Assembly (NCBI GenBank): GCA_029953675.1
Contig: JAMWBK010000007.1
Coordinates: 248,001 to 312,000 of the forward strand
Direction: 5' to 3'
Source of the DNA: Rhodosorus marinus
Lineage: Eukaryota > Rhodophyta > Stylonematophyceae > Stylonematales > Stylonemataceae
DNA length: 64,000 nucleotides
Below the pieces are notes generated by a model. The model was given only the letters and a program-made list of their open reading frames with translations, had not been told where the DNA came from and made no database searches. Within the stretch, counting starts at the first letter, position 1; each line of letters starts with the position of its first letter. The translations under genes were made by a program, and so were the position numbers. Below are positions 42,248 to 54,286 of the stretch, in pieces.

Positions 42248-45200
42248 CTAAGGCATATGCTTTTGACGAAGACTTGTCAACACCAGCGTGATATCCTGGA
42301 ACCTGTTGTGGAAACGGTATAGCGATTTAAAACATGCTTCCCGGCTCTCCAAACAGTAGGGTCTTATGAGTCTCCTACCTCGGCCTTCTCTTAGGATCCT
42401 GCTGGAAGCAGCCTTCCATTATCGCCTTCATATCCTCCGGAGCATCAATCCCGTCGGGGAGTCTTAGCCTTTCTCCCCTTGATCCCACCTTGAACACGAC
42501 CTGCATAGGATGATCATCCTTGAAGGGCTTTTGGCAAACCATGAGTTCCCAGAGGATTACACCGAAAGCCCAAACGTCGACTGACTCATCGAAAAGATCC
42601 TGCCGAAGCATTTCTGGTGCCATCCACTCAGGTGTGCCCCCCGGGCCGGTGTCCACATAGCTGCTTTCCTTCAACCGGGATAAACCGAAGTCTGTAACTT
42701 TCACCTAGCAAGAGAAAAAAGTTGCCACTGTTATTCAGGCCTGACTTCCGCAACAGGATGATTTTGCACTTCCACCAACCTCCTCCACGGTTCTGCCAAG
42801 AAGCACGTTCGGCGATTTCAAATCTCTATGTACAATGGTCGGGGATTGCGCGTGCAGGTACTCCATGCCCTTGGAGATGCCATAGGCGATGTAGACCTGT
42901 TTAACTGTTGATAGCGGAGCTCCGTGCGACTTCATCTGTTTATAAAGTACTCTGTACAGGCTTCCTCCGGGCATGAACTAGTGGGTGTAAGGAAAATTAA
43001 CACGATTCTCAGGTCAGGAAACACTACGCGTTCGCATTGGACGCATTCCAGGGCACTCACCTCCAAGAGAATCGCAAGCGTGGGAACGTCTACACAAGCA
43101 CCAATAAATGAGACAACGTTGGGATGCGACAAATCTGACATTAACTTGATCTCTTGCAGGAACTCCTTGACCGGCACGATCATTTTCTCCTCACTGCCTT
43201 TTGGAGTAAGAGTCTTCACGGCTACAATCTTGCCGTCGTGTTTCGCCTTGAAAACCTGTCACCGAAGCCCAATTACTGTTTTCAATGGCTAGAATTGGTG
43301 CATCGAGTTTAGATTATCCTTCAATACCTCTCCAAACCCGCCGGCACCAATTTTGGGGCCGAAGATAACGGATTTGAAGTCCACAGCCCAATGTTTCATC
43401 CACTGGTCATCAAAAATGCCTTTCGCATCGTTCACACCCATCCTCGTCAAATCGGCCTTCTCTTCCTGAATGTCACCGAAGATTAGGTTCCTGTCCTGGT
43501 TCTCCTTCTGCATCATGATCCTGTCCCCAAAGTCTGCAAAAGACAGAGAAAGATGCAATGAGTAAACACGTAGCAGGAAACTGCTGAGGAAGCTTTTGAT
43601 AGTGGCTATGGTCAAAAATCAAATCCAACACTACAGTCCATCCTCTTGGATCGTGATGTCCTTACTGTTCATCTTAGCGACATCAGATCCAGGCTGCGCC
43701 TCCGCGACCGTGGGAGAGTCCTTAAGCCAGTCCTTGATTAAACTCTTTGCCTTCTCGAAATCCTGTTCTCGGCAGTCAACCCCCTGCGTTGCGATCAGTC
43801 TTCTCGCAAGAGGTGTGAGATCGCAGCTCCTCCAGAAGAGCGGAACAATCGTATTTCCTGAAAGAGGTATTTTCCATGTTGGTGGAGAAGGTACGGTCAG
43901 ATTGGCAAAATTCTCGTATTAATCACCCGCGACTGCTCGGTCTACCTTGAGTATCAAAATCCGAACAGTAGGCAAGTGAGAACGCCTCAGTGCACTCCTT
44001 CGACTGAAAGTAGTCATCGGATAGCAGCGATAGAATCATGGCGGATTTCTTGATCGCGTTAATCGTGGGTACGCTGACAATTCCTCGCTCGCGCATTTTT
44101 AGGCCCCTAAGAAAAATGTCGCGAAGAATTTCGTTAGGATCTGCTCCTGATCGCAGGTGGTACACGATGACGGCAGGATTGCTGACTCACTTTGGCGCCC
44201 CATCAAAAATTTCGATCCCCGGTCTGGTCTCCTTCATAAAGTACATCAAAGCCTCTGCATCTGCAGCATCCTCCTGTGCGTAGCTCACGTACACGTCGTA
44301 CTTCTTTTTGGATGGAAGGTCTTGCTTCACAAGCGACTCTTTCAACTGAGGCCAGTGGTCATCAATTTGAACTAGTCAGCATTTGGCATCGCTCGAACGA
44401 GCGATTCTTGTTAGCGCCAGCGACTGTCTCACCTTTCTGAAAGTTTCGAGGTCCTTGGAGACGTCAGTATCATACGGAAGGAGGATTCGAATCTTCCGAA
44501 TCGGCAAGCCCATCATCATCCATGCGTACGTGATCTCGACCGCCGCCCGGACGAAATGTTTCCTAAGCGAATGGCTCAATAGGCCCCCCATTAGCGGAAG
44601 CATAACAGAGTTGATCTCCACTTCCCCACCGATGACAGTAGCTAAACATTGCATTATATCCTATTGGAATGGCGGAGAGAAGCCCAAGCATTAGCCAACG
44701 CGACTTATCTAGAGGGAGGGCGAAAACGTCGGGGACACAATTACCAACGCGATATTGTCATCGCTTTCCAGTTCCTTTCCTGGATCCTCATAGACAAGAA
44801 GCCTGTCATATTCAAACCCATCCGGACGTGGTTTGGGTAGTGATTTTGATAGCCAGCAATGATAGTGACGCCTATAGCTCGGGTTTGGATTCGTCTGTTT
44901 TTCAAGCTGTACCAAACTGATTCCGCTCCGGTTCAACGCTGCCAAAGCAGAGTCGCGGTTGGCCTTATGATCCCCTCGGGCCCTCAAGTAGACTACAAGT
45001 AGATCAGTTGCGTCGGTCTTCGAGAGCGACTCCACCTTCCCCTGCATCAACTCGATTCTACTGGTGAAGTGCTTCGTATGAACATTAATAAAATCCACCG
45101 TAGCCGCACGGCCCGTATCTTTCGGTCCATAGACAGGTACTGGCTTAGGCACAACCCTCTTTTCCGGTGCTGATTGGTTTCCATGCTTGCCATCACGGGC

Positions 45201-45355
45201 ATCACCAGCTGTTGCCCTCCCTCCTAAATACAAATCAATCACAGTGTCAAACCAGCGCACTTCTATTTCCAAATAAAAAAAGGATCAAGACGAACGTTTG
45301 AGGATCACAACCTACCCCGAGCTCCCCCAGATCCCAAACCATGAGAGTTCCCCAT
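42248..45355 (-). CDS. TIR-domain/protein-kinase fusion protein
   Basis: Eleven exons: 45355-45316, 45223-44745, 44660-44433, 44345-44191, 44106-43946, 43857-43666, 43533-43328, 43255-43061, 42977-42780, 42704-42379, 42302-42248. Every phase agrees; introns are 72-132 bp; 744 residues. Start MGNSHGLGS fits N-myristoylation. Residues ~60-249: alpha/beta region of unknown type. Residues ~262-395: TIR domain (KKYDVYVSYAQEDAADAEAL, GIEIFDGAPK, AIKKSAMILSLLSDDYFQS, KECTEAF, TIVPLFW). Glu341 is two residues after Cys339, where TIR NADases usually have three, so catalysis is uncertain. Residues ~475-740: complete kinase, GAGGFGEV loop, Lys501 in VAVK, HRDLKSPN, DFGLSRL, TPEWMAPE, DVWAFGVILWELM. The HRDLKSPN and GTPEWMAPE forms indicate a TKL/Raf-like Ser/Thr kinase. 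A membrane-attached immune or stress signalling role is inferred. The only stop-free alternative start (45272) lies in intron 1. Confidence 0.9.
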
Positions 45356-48095
45356 CTAAGACGGTGGACGCTCTCAGGCCGACAAACGGCAACCTAACTC
45401 AACCTCAAGAAAGCACAAGCCCCTGCAACCCCTCTCCACCCCCTCCACCCCCCTCCCCCAACAAGCAGCACAAACGCACTCACCCACAAAAACAAAACTA
45501 GCAGAACAAACCGACGCCCGTAAAAGTAAACAGATCAAACCAACAACACCGCATCGTATACTCAACCCTGAATCGGCTACAAACTCTCCACCCCCACCCA
45601 AACAAAACCTCAAAAAACGCAATTCTCGTCCTTAAATCGTAACGAAGAAGAAAGAAAAGAAGAAGAGCGTCTCTCCACTCCAACCCTCTTCCATCTCTCC
45701 CCTCCCACCCCTCCCTCCACAACCCCACCCAACCCCACCCTACCCCACCCCTACCAACCCAACCCTACCACCAAACCCTTCTCCCTGAAACCTTTTCAAC
45801 CCTCAATCATTTGTTATTTAAACGATAGAATTTATCCGACGCGTGTCCGATAAAATTTTCCTCGGTGTCATATATAGACTACTGGAATAAATGTAGAAAA
45901 ATAACCGTACTCCGATTAAAATTCTTCTAAAACCCATGTCCGATTGCTCGTCCGATGAGGCGGTCCGATAAAATTCCTACAATTCAATCAGCGGTCTTCT
46001 AATGATCCATGATCTCCGGCCCAAGTATTGAATCATGATTACTTCTAGACCAGCCAGGCTGTCACTCCTATCTATTGAATGTTGAATACTTCTGAAATAG
46101 ACAAGCTGTCATATCTATTTTTTCTTATGTGTTTTTAGAATATTCAGATCCGAAACAGTGGAAGATTGAATATCAATCAATGTTCTGTGTTGATTGATGA
46201 ATACGGACGTCAATCCAGCGATATTGGACAGGCTTTATTTTTTTTTGCAGCTAACACAGGTTATGCGTATGGTAAGAGATGCACATCCCAATTATTACGA
46301 AATTCATGTCTGATTAATATATATCGGCCTGTCCGATAAATTCGGCTTTTTGGGGGTGGATATGACAAAACTCTATAAATACCCATTTCTCCAGGTTTTG
46401 ATTTTTTTTTTTCCTTTTCTTTTTCTTTTCCGAATCCGAAAAGGAAACCTCCAAAACAAACCAAAACCGATAAATATTGAGCGAAGGTTAGTGGTTTTCT
46501 TCCAATTTTCATATGTCCAGCAAAATTACGGCCTGGGCAATCAAGAGAAGCTTCTGCACTCCCCCTCCCGGCCTAAACAAAGAAGCAATACCGTCGCAGG
46601 AAAAAGACTATTTTATATTCCAGTAATATTGTACCAAAATGAACAAAGAAAAAATGATGTTTTCGCGGATCGACCAACGGCTAAACGTTCAAACCCCTTA
46701 TGAGTTTCGCGGAAAAGGAACTCCCTTAATACCTTTACCATCGAAAGTGTTGATAAAAAACGCACATTCCAATTGGAGACTTTGATAGAGATATCAATCA
46801 TTTCTTGCCGGGGGCCAAAAACATTTCTATTGAACATTACAACGAGAAGGACTCAGTCACTGTTTGCGATAATGATTGCTTTTACACATCTCCATAGTCC
46901 ATGTCATCTAGGGCTTCGTAACCTATCGGGATTGGTTCAGTTTCCTCATTCACTCCCCCACCTGGTACAATCCGTATTGACTGTAGATGTTTTTTTCCGG
47001 GAATAAAAAGTACTTGATTTCTTTTTTCGTTTGTAGACAGATATTCATTGACATGAGAGCTGAGATGGGGGGGAGGGGGGGGAAGGGAATAATTACATTC
47101 GTTGGGAATCCATGAAATCTCCGCATTCTGATCCATGCCTTAAAGGATCTCAGAATCATCCTATTATGGAGCTGCCCTGAAGAAACATCCTTAATCCTAC
47201 CCCCCTAATCTTTCCTAGTTGGGTCCTTAAAACATACGGGACAAGAGGATCCCGCGTTACGACAGGCTGTCTATTGCTCAATAGTGAGGGGCGCCCAGTT
47301 AGTTCGTTGGGACATTTTGGCTCGGTACTACTATTCCTTCCGAGAGTAGATAGTACTTGATTTCTTTGTAGACAGATATTCTTTGCCTGATGACTTGCGC
47401 TATGCCAGTTCACGCGTCTATAGGAGATCAGTCGGACTTGGATGTTCATTTTCATCGCGGATAAGTTCAGGCTTGAGAAGCGCTCACCCCATTGCAATTT
47501 TTGGCTCTCGAATACTGGAACTGTGAAGACCTCAACGACGCAAGGAACTGTACGAGACACCCCTCGCGCGCGGCTACCACACTGCTCCGGACACGCACCA
47601 CAAGGACGATAGAGGATCTGGTCCTTAATTGTTTGCGTGGATTCAGCCAGGAACGCTATTCACGCCCAAGAACTGTCCTAAAGCCACGGAATCGAGCTGA
47701 CGGTCGGATGTCGGGTCTTACCTGTCAAGAGCAACCTGTTCCCTGTCCCTGTACCTTGTTGGCAACCGCTCTGTGTAGCAATTCGAAGGCTACGTTTAGC
47801 CACCTGTGAAGAGCTGCGCAGACGATTGACCAACACAGAGAAACACCAAGCCAATCGGATTCATCTGGTTCGCGGCCATAGCATCCACGAAACTGACGGC
47901 CTTGAAAAACAAAACCATGCAACCCTTCGCGCTAAGGCGGCTGTCACCGCATTCGGAAGAAGCGCGTAGGACCAGCATAAAAGGCGACCGCTATGCTTTA
48001 GTATTACATCTGACATCGATGCTTCTTTTCTCGGAATCAATTCGGAGACGACTCAATTCTACTTTCGCCTGAGTTGATACGGCTATAGCCTGGAC
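45356..48095. other. Intergenic, no supported gene
   Basis: Upstream region of the TIR-kinase gene (C-rich on the plus strand to ~45780), then AT-rich DNA. It contains three GTCCGATAAA boxes (45844, 45963, 46331), GACAGGCTGTC at 47261 with a relative at 46100, and a ~55-base direct repeat at about 47008-47065 and 47340-47395. Confidence 0.45.
47261..47271. promoter_or_regulatory. Near-palindrome GACAGGCTGTC
   Basis: Followed by the small inverted repeat CTATTG-CTCAATAG. About 830 bases downstream of the PGD stop codon. Confidence 0.4.
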
Positions 48096-49883
48096 TTAGG
48101 CAGTGTACGTGGTGGCATGGACGTTGCCACCGGTCCCAGTCCAGTTGGTATGGAAGTACTCTCCTGCTGGCTTGTCGACTCTCTCGTAGGTGTGTGCACC
48201 GAAGTAGTCGCGTTGGGCTTGAAGCAGACTGGCGGGCAGGGTCTCCGCTCGATATCCATCAAAGAATGATAGCGCAGAAGTGAACGCTGGAACGGGGACT
48301 CCATGCTTTACAGCCAGTCCAACAGTTGAGCGCCATCCGCTCTGTGCATTTTCAATCGCATCCTATCGCGGTCATGAAAAACATTAGCATCGTCAGTACT
48401 CTTCAACAATCCCAAAAGATTATCGCTTGAAGGTCCTACCTTGAAGAATTTGTCCAGCAGAAGGTTGGTCAGCTTGGGGTTTGCCTTGAACGCGTTTCTA
48501 ATGTCACCTAGGAACTTGGAGCGGATGATGCATCCTCCCCTCCACATGAGCGCGATTCCACCGTAGTTAAGGTTCCAGTCGAACTCCTTGGCGGCCTCAC
48601 GGAGCAACATGTAGCCTTGAGCATAGGATATGATCTTGGAAGCGTACAGGGCATCCTCGATTGCCTTCGGAAATGGATAAACGGGATTTAGAACCTGCCT
48701 TCAAATAGAGGGTTTCATGGTGAAGACCATGATCGCACCTTCAGCAAGCCAGCATCAGCCTTCTCCACGGGAACGTCAGGTCCAGACAGATACTTGGACG
48801 CTTCAACACGCTCAGCCTTCATCGAAGACAGAGCGCGGGCGAATACAGCCTCTCCAATCAGCGTCACGGGTGTACCTGATAGAGAGGTCCAAAGCCGGTT
48901 GTCGCAGTCAGCTTTCAGGCTAAAAGAGGCACCAAGCCGCTGCGATTTGGGGCTTACCGAACTCCAGCGCAGATTGAGCAGTCCATTTTCCAGTGCCTTT
49001 CTGGCCTGCTTTGTCCATGATCTTTGTGACGAGCGTATCACCGTCCTCCTTGTAGGCGAGGATGTTGGCGGTGATTTCAATGAGGTAGGAATCCAAAACA
49101 CCCTTGTTCCACTCCTTGAACTGTTCTGCGCATTCGTCGTTGGACATTCCGAGAACGTTGGTCATCAGGCTGTATGCCTCGCAGATGAGCTGCATATCTC
49201 CGTACTCAATGCCGTTGTGAACCTAGGTCGAGATCAACAAAAAAGAACGCATGGGTGTGAACGGAACAGACGACGAGAGATAGGAGATGAACGTGTGCCG
49301 CACAGGAACTCACCATCTTGACGTAGTGGCCAGCTCCGTTCTCACCAACCCACTCACAGCAAGGCTCGCCGTCGCTCTTCGCAGAGACCGCCTGGAAAAT
49401 TTCCTGGATGGCAGGCCAGGCAGCTGTAGAGCCACCAGGCATCAGTGATGGGCCATACCTTGCGCCTTCCTCACCACCAGAAACGCCGGATCCAACGAAC
49501 AGGAATCCCTTCTCCTCAACATACTTCGTCCTTCGGATCGAGTCTGGGTAATGAGAGTTTCCGCCATCAATGATGATATCACCAGCTTCCAGATGCGGGA
49601 AGAGCAGTTCCATGAAGTCATCAACTGCCTTTCCAGCCTTCACGAGCAACATCACCCTCCTCGGCCTCTTCAACTTAGAGCACAGATCAGCGATTGACTC
49701 CGATCCTACCACATTCGTCCCCTTCGCCTCGTTCTCCAAAAAGGCGCTGACCTTGGACACCGTCCTGTTGAAAACGACCACCGTAAACCCGTGATCGTTC
49801 ATGTTCAGAACCAAGTTCTGACCCATCACCGCCAGTCCAATCAAACCGAAATCACCAACAGGCTCCGCCATCTCGTCTTTCAA
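48096..49883 (-). CDS. PGD: 6-phosphogluconate dehydrogenase, decarboxylating
   Basis: Oxidises 6-phosphogluconate to ribulose-5-phosphate, CO2 and NADPH. Exons 49883-49314, 49222-48958, 48875-48739, 48664-48440 and 48362-48096 give 487 residues. The first Met is at 49883; MAEPVGDFG at 49871 is equally possible. Motifs: [16 protein letters not shown] (NADP fold), [52 protein letters not shown] (catalytic Lys), [51 protein letters not shown] (family signature region) and the C-terminal HTNWTG. For intron 3 I use acceptor CCGAAG (74 bp), which keeps the normal spacing before ALYASK; a nearer CAG would make a 44-bp intron and add ten residues. No plastid presequence, so cytosolic. G6PD lies 2.4 kb upstream in divergent orientation. 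Confidence 0.96.
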
Positions 49884-52321
49884 GCAGCAACAAGAAAAAA
49901 AGTAAACGAAAACCTCCGAAAATTCAAAATTTATAACACTGCCGTCCCTCTCCTCACATTCTCACTGCGCATACAGATCCTCCTCTCTCTTCACCTAAAA
50001 CGCTTTGTATGCTTCCCGTCCGCCTCTCTCTGTCTTTCTCTCTCCTCTCCTCCCAATTGACAATCACAATCCGGAGTTTTCACATCCAACCCTACCGTAC
50101 CGTTGATCAATCAATATTACAAAACAGTATATTGAAATATACTTCATTTTTATCTACAGCTGTCCTACAGTTGATTGAGGAGGTTTTTTCTTTCAATATT
50201 GCTTCTGCGCACACCTACCCCTCTAACCGCGTAAAAAGCACACGTACAATCCATCGCTGTCTCCAAATCAGGGAAGAGAGGGGGTAATACTTGGCGTCCC
50301 ATGAAAATGTATTTTTATATATAGGGGTTAACTAACTAACCAGAACTCTATTTAAGTTTTGGGAATTTTTATGGGCTTCTCATATTGTGTTCGTCTATAT
50401 AGAGGGGTTCAGTGTTGCCTGACATAGCTCCATGTCTGTTGTGTTTTTAGGGGGGTTGAACTATGGTTTTGATATTGTAATTTGGCTTTTGTGAGGTTTC
50501 TGGAGGAGGGGGTTGGCTCGTCTCTGTTTTTTCGGATCTGTTACAACTTTGAAAGAATTTCGATTTTTCAGCGTTTTCATGTCCAGTACAGAGATTTTCT
50601 TCTCGATTTCCGCCGTGCAGGTAATTTACGATACAGGGACAATATTTACAAGTACAAGTACTAGATATTTTGAGTAAAACTAACTCTATATCTGTTTTAT
50701 GTCCTCACTGTAGTAAAAAAATGGATACGCCAATATCTTTTTCGACAGCGTTCCCACGATCGCGAGAGCGTCCTAAAGTTTTGGAAATATTGGAAAATAT
50801 CCTTTGGCGCACAAGGATGGGATCCGACGTGAATGGTATTTCGCCGGTCCGAAATTGCTATGATTCGGATTTGAAAGACTATGTCAACGGATTTCCGGCG
50901 GCCGGTGGTAAAAGTACAGCATTCCGACGGACGCCTGGTGTTGAAGAGGAAGGGTTTGAATCCGGAGCGAACAAAGTCCGGCCCCAAGATACCTCACAAC
51001 TGTTGAAATGCGAAGATAACTTCTGTAACTGCCTCAATCCGCGTAACCCCCCATGTTTTCTTAGATCTCGATCCCCATGGGTAGAGGGACGCTAGCACGT
51101 CCCGGCCCAGGCGCAACCTGCTCGAACAAGTTTCCTTCGCCTCAGTGAGGGTTTTACCGTGAAACTAACAACCCCGGGTGGTTTTTTTTTTGTTTTTCGC
51201 GTGTTTGGATCGGCTCTTCCTCTCTCTCTTCCCACTCGCTTTTTTTCGTCTTCTGTGGATAGTGACTGTTTGTGATCAGAGACCACATCCCTGTGAGGGA
51301 GGAAACTGAAACTTGGTCTGGCAGGTTGCGCCTACCCATGGATCGAGATCAGCCGATAACCAGACCCGCGCATATCCGTGTTTTGTCCATATTGAGTGAA
51401 AAGGAGCTGGGGCTGTTCACGGCAGGTTCCAACTGTACTGTACTATGCACAAGGAACGTGTCTGTTCTTGAAAGAAGTTCAGGCTCATGGATTCTGCAGC
51501 CTTGTCGTCAGTGGACAACCACCGCCGTGTCGCCTAAATCCTGACCTTGCGTCTCTCGATCTTCTTACCGATAAACCCGGGAGCTTAGGCCTCAGTTACC
51601 ACCCAGGCATCTCACCTCGAGCACGTAAAACCATCCGGCCTCCACCAAAACCTCCTCCAACCCCCCTCTTCCTTTCCAAGGTTGAGCACATTTCACCTCA
51701 TCCGCCAATCTCAACATTCATTGGCTTCATCATACTCAATTTTTAACTTAAAAAGGGGCTAAATCCACATCCAACCAACCATTACCCGAAAAACTCACAA
51801 ACGCGATCTACCGTATCCAATCAATACGTGTTTCTCCAAAACCATTGTCCAATCCATATCCTCCAAATTCCGATTTCTAATGCACGTGGTTTTTTGATAA
51901 TAGGGTTCAATCAATACAAAAATCAACTCTGACGATAAGTGGCTATAAAATGATTGATGATATTTTTAATTGGATAAAGCATGTATAATGATTTGTAGGA
52001 GATATTTACTGTCTTTTAGATGTTTTTAAGAAGAAACTTTTGAGGCAGCGTGGAGGAGGGGCGTTTTCGTCAAATGGGGATACTGGAAACTGCTCCGGTG
52101 CTTTGCAGGACGAGATAAGAAGAGCAGTGGAAGTTTCGTTCAGGGGTTGGGCAGGGTGAGGGAGGAGGGGAGGAGGAGTGGTAGAAGTTGAAGATTTGCT
52201 AAGAAGAAGCTTGTAAAAACAGGGCAGGGGAGTTAAAGGGTGAGGGGGAGATTTTTTCTGGGATTTTTTTTTTTGCCGAATCTTCTGGCCTTCTTGTCTT
52301 ACGGGTGAGGCGTTTTGAAGG
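49884..52321. other. Divergent intergenic region between PGD and G6PD
   Basis: Contains both promoters. A frame at 50670-51095 (plus) and its antisense at 50697-50987 are unrecognised and may be fossil sequence. CCAATC-type pentamers cluster at 51690-51860 upstream of G6PD. No other gene found. Confidence 0.5.
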
Positions 52322-54286
52322 ATGGATTTGAGTGGTAAGGGGGCACCTTTAACTCGGCATGGGTCGAATCCTGACTTGACAGTGATTGACGATGAGAACG
52401 CTCGGGTGAAGGAGTTTAAGGATCCGACCACGATCGTCGTGGTTGGGGCGTCTGGTGATCTCGCGCACAAGAAGACGTTCCCGGCTCTGTTCTCGCTGTA
52501 CTATCATGGCTTGCTCCCCCAGAGGTTTCATATTGTCGGGTACGCGAGGAAAGCACTGGACTTGGAAGGCTGGAGATCGAATATTCTACTCAATCTGGCG
52601 TGCAGAGTGCTCGATCAGAAGGACTGCGCCACAAAGATGGAGGAGTTTATCGAGAGACTGTCTTACATGTCTGGCCAGTACGACAGTGCGGAGGACTTTG
52701 CTAAACTCGATGCCTACCTCGAAGATCTCGAGGATAGGCAACCGACTGGAAGACTTTTCTACCTAGCGATTCCCCCGAACGTAGGCATTGACTGTCAGTC
52801 GATCTTTGCTGTATCCTCATAGGCAAGGCCTGACTGAGATGCTCCTCTGGTGGCATCTCGTACACAGGTTTTCGGTTCGGCAATGGGCAGCATCAAAGCC
52901 TCGGCAGTCGCAAAGAATGCATGGACCAGAGTCGTTGTCGAAAAGCCCTTCGGACGCGATACTGAGTCGTACATGGAGTTGCGCGATCAATGCGCAGCGC
53001 ACTTTCAGGAAGAGCAACTCTATCGAATCGATCACTACGTCGGGAAGGTACGGAACAGGCCGAGGAAAACCAACATCGTTCTTGGTGACAGAATAGCGTT
53101 GGCTTGTTGCTGAGGTACTCATTCCTTTGTCCCCTCTGTGGATCCAACTTACCAGGAAGTGGTCCAGAATATGGTTGTGCTGCGGTTTGCTAACTTTATA
53201 TTCGAGCAACTGTGGTGTAAGGAGAATATAAGGGATATGCACATTATCTTCGAAGAAAACTTCGGAACAGAGGGGCGAGCTGGGTACTTTGACCAGTTTG
53301 GAATTATCCGCGACATCATGCAGAATCATCTGTTGCAAGTGCTTGCCTACCTCACTATGGAGCGTCCAAAGTCGCTCCACGCTGCGGATATCAATCGGGT
53401 ACGGACCGCACTGGGAGAAGTCGACGAATTTTCAAACTAAACATCGCCTGCCCGAACTTACCTAGCGTGTTGCCCGTGAACGAACAGGTCAAGACGAAGC
53501 TTCTCTCAGAGATTATGCCTCTCAAAGCGAAGGACTTTGTAGTGGGTCAGTACGAAGGGTACCGAGAGGAAGATGGAGTACCGGAGGGCTCGGTCACTCC
53601 AACATTTGCTGCTTGCGTTATGTACATCAACAACCAACAGTGGGAGGGAGTCCCTTTCTTCCTTACCGCGGGAAAGAACCTTCACAACCGCAAGGCTGAG
53701 GTCCGTGTCCGCTTCAAGAAGGGCCACAGTATGGACTTTTTCCCCGGTGAAGAGGTAGGTCTGCAGTACACCACTAAGATGTGCTTCAGTATGATTCTAA
53801 GGGTTGTCTTGTGGGGTCTTGAAAAACAGGTCGGCAATGAAATCATCATTCGCATCCAACCGGATGAAGCTGTAAGCCTCCGCGTCGTGAATAAGGTTCC
53901 TGGCTTGGCGAAGGATCTGGCATATACGAGCCTGGATCTCCTGTACAAGGATGCGTTCGAGAAGGAGAGCAAGGACATTGCCGATGCGTACGAGAGGCTT
54001 ATTTTGGACGCGATCCATGGAGAAAAATCCCTCTTCGTTCACGACGAGCAGCTCAGAATCTCGTGGGAGCTGTTCACGCCTGCCCTGAAAGAGCTAGAAT
54101 CCGAAGATAGCCCGGTAAGAGCATTGCGTGCGAAATTTTTGAGTAGAAAAGAGTCTGATTTGGCCATGTCACTAACCCCGATATGTTCCGGTTTAGGTCA
54201 AACCTGTTTTATATACGCCTGGTACGAAGGGACCACCTGAAGCCGATGATCTTCGGCATATTCACAGGGCTATGGTTGAGCCCTAG
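52322..54286 (+). CDS. G6PD: Glucose-6-phosphate 1-dehydrogenase
   Basis: First, rate-limiting enzyme of the oxidative pentose phosphate pathway: glucose-6-phosphate plus NADP to 6-phosphogluconolactone plus NADPH. Exons 52322-52780, 52868-53047, 53156-53398, 53488-53754, 53830-54114 and 54197-54286 give 507 residues, near the usual ~515. All five introns (75-108 bp) are phase 0. Motifs: [19 protein letters not shown] (NADP site), [21 protein letters not shown] (active-site His and Lys), [77 protein letters not shown]. The last exon, found by joining GATAGCCCG to an acceptor at 54196, adds [19 protein letters not shown] and ends MVEP. No transit peptide, so cytosolic. Convergent with AspRS, whose stop is 232 bases away. 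Confidence 0.96.

Noticed and set aside
45224-45272. Start of the TIR-kinase at the Met at 45272
   Set aside because: This stretch lies within a GT..AG intron; the spliced start gives an MGNS N-terminus in the same frame.
48695-48738. 44-bp intron 3 in PGD using the nearer CAG acceptor
   Set aside because: It would add ten residues before ALYASK and be much shorter than every other intron; the acceptor at 48665 gives family spacing and 74 bp.
50670-51095. Possible gene between PGD and G6PD
   Set aside because: No conserved motif, the opposite strand is equally open, and composition is not codon-like.
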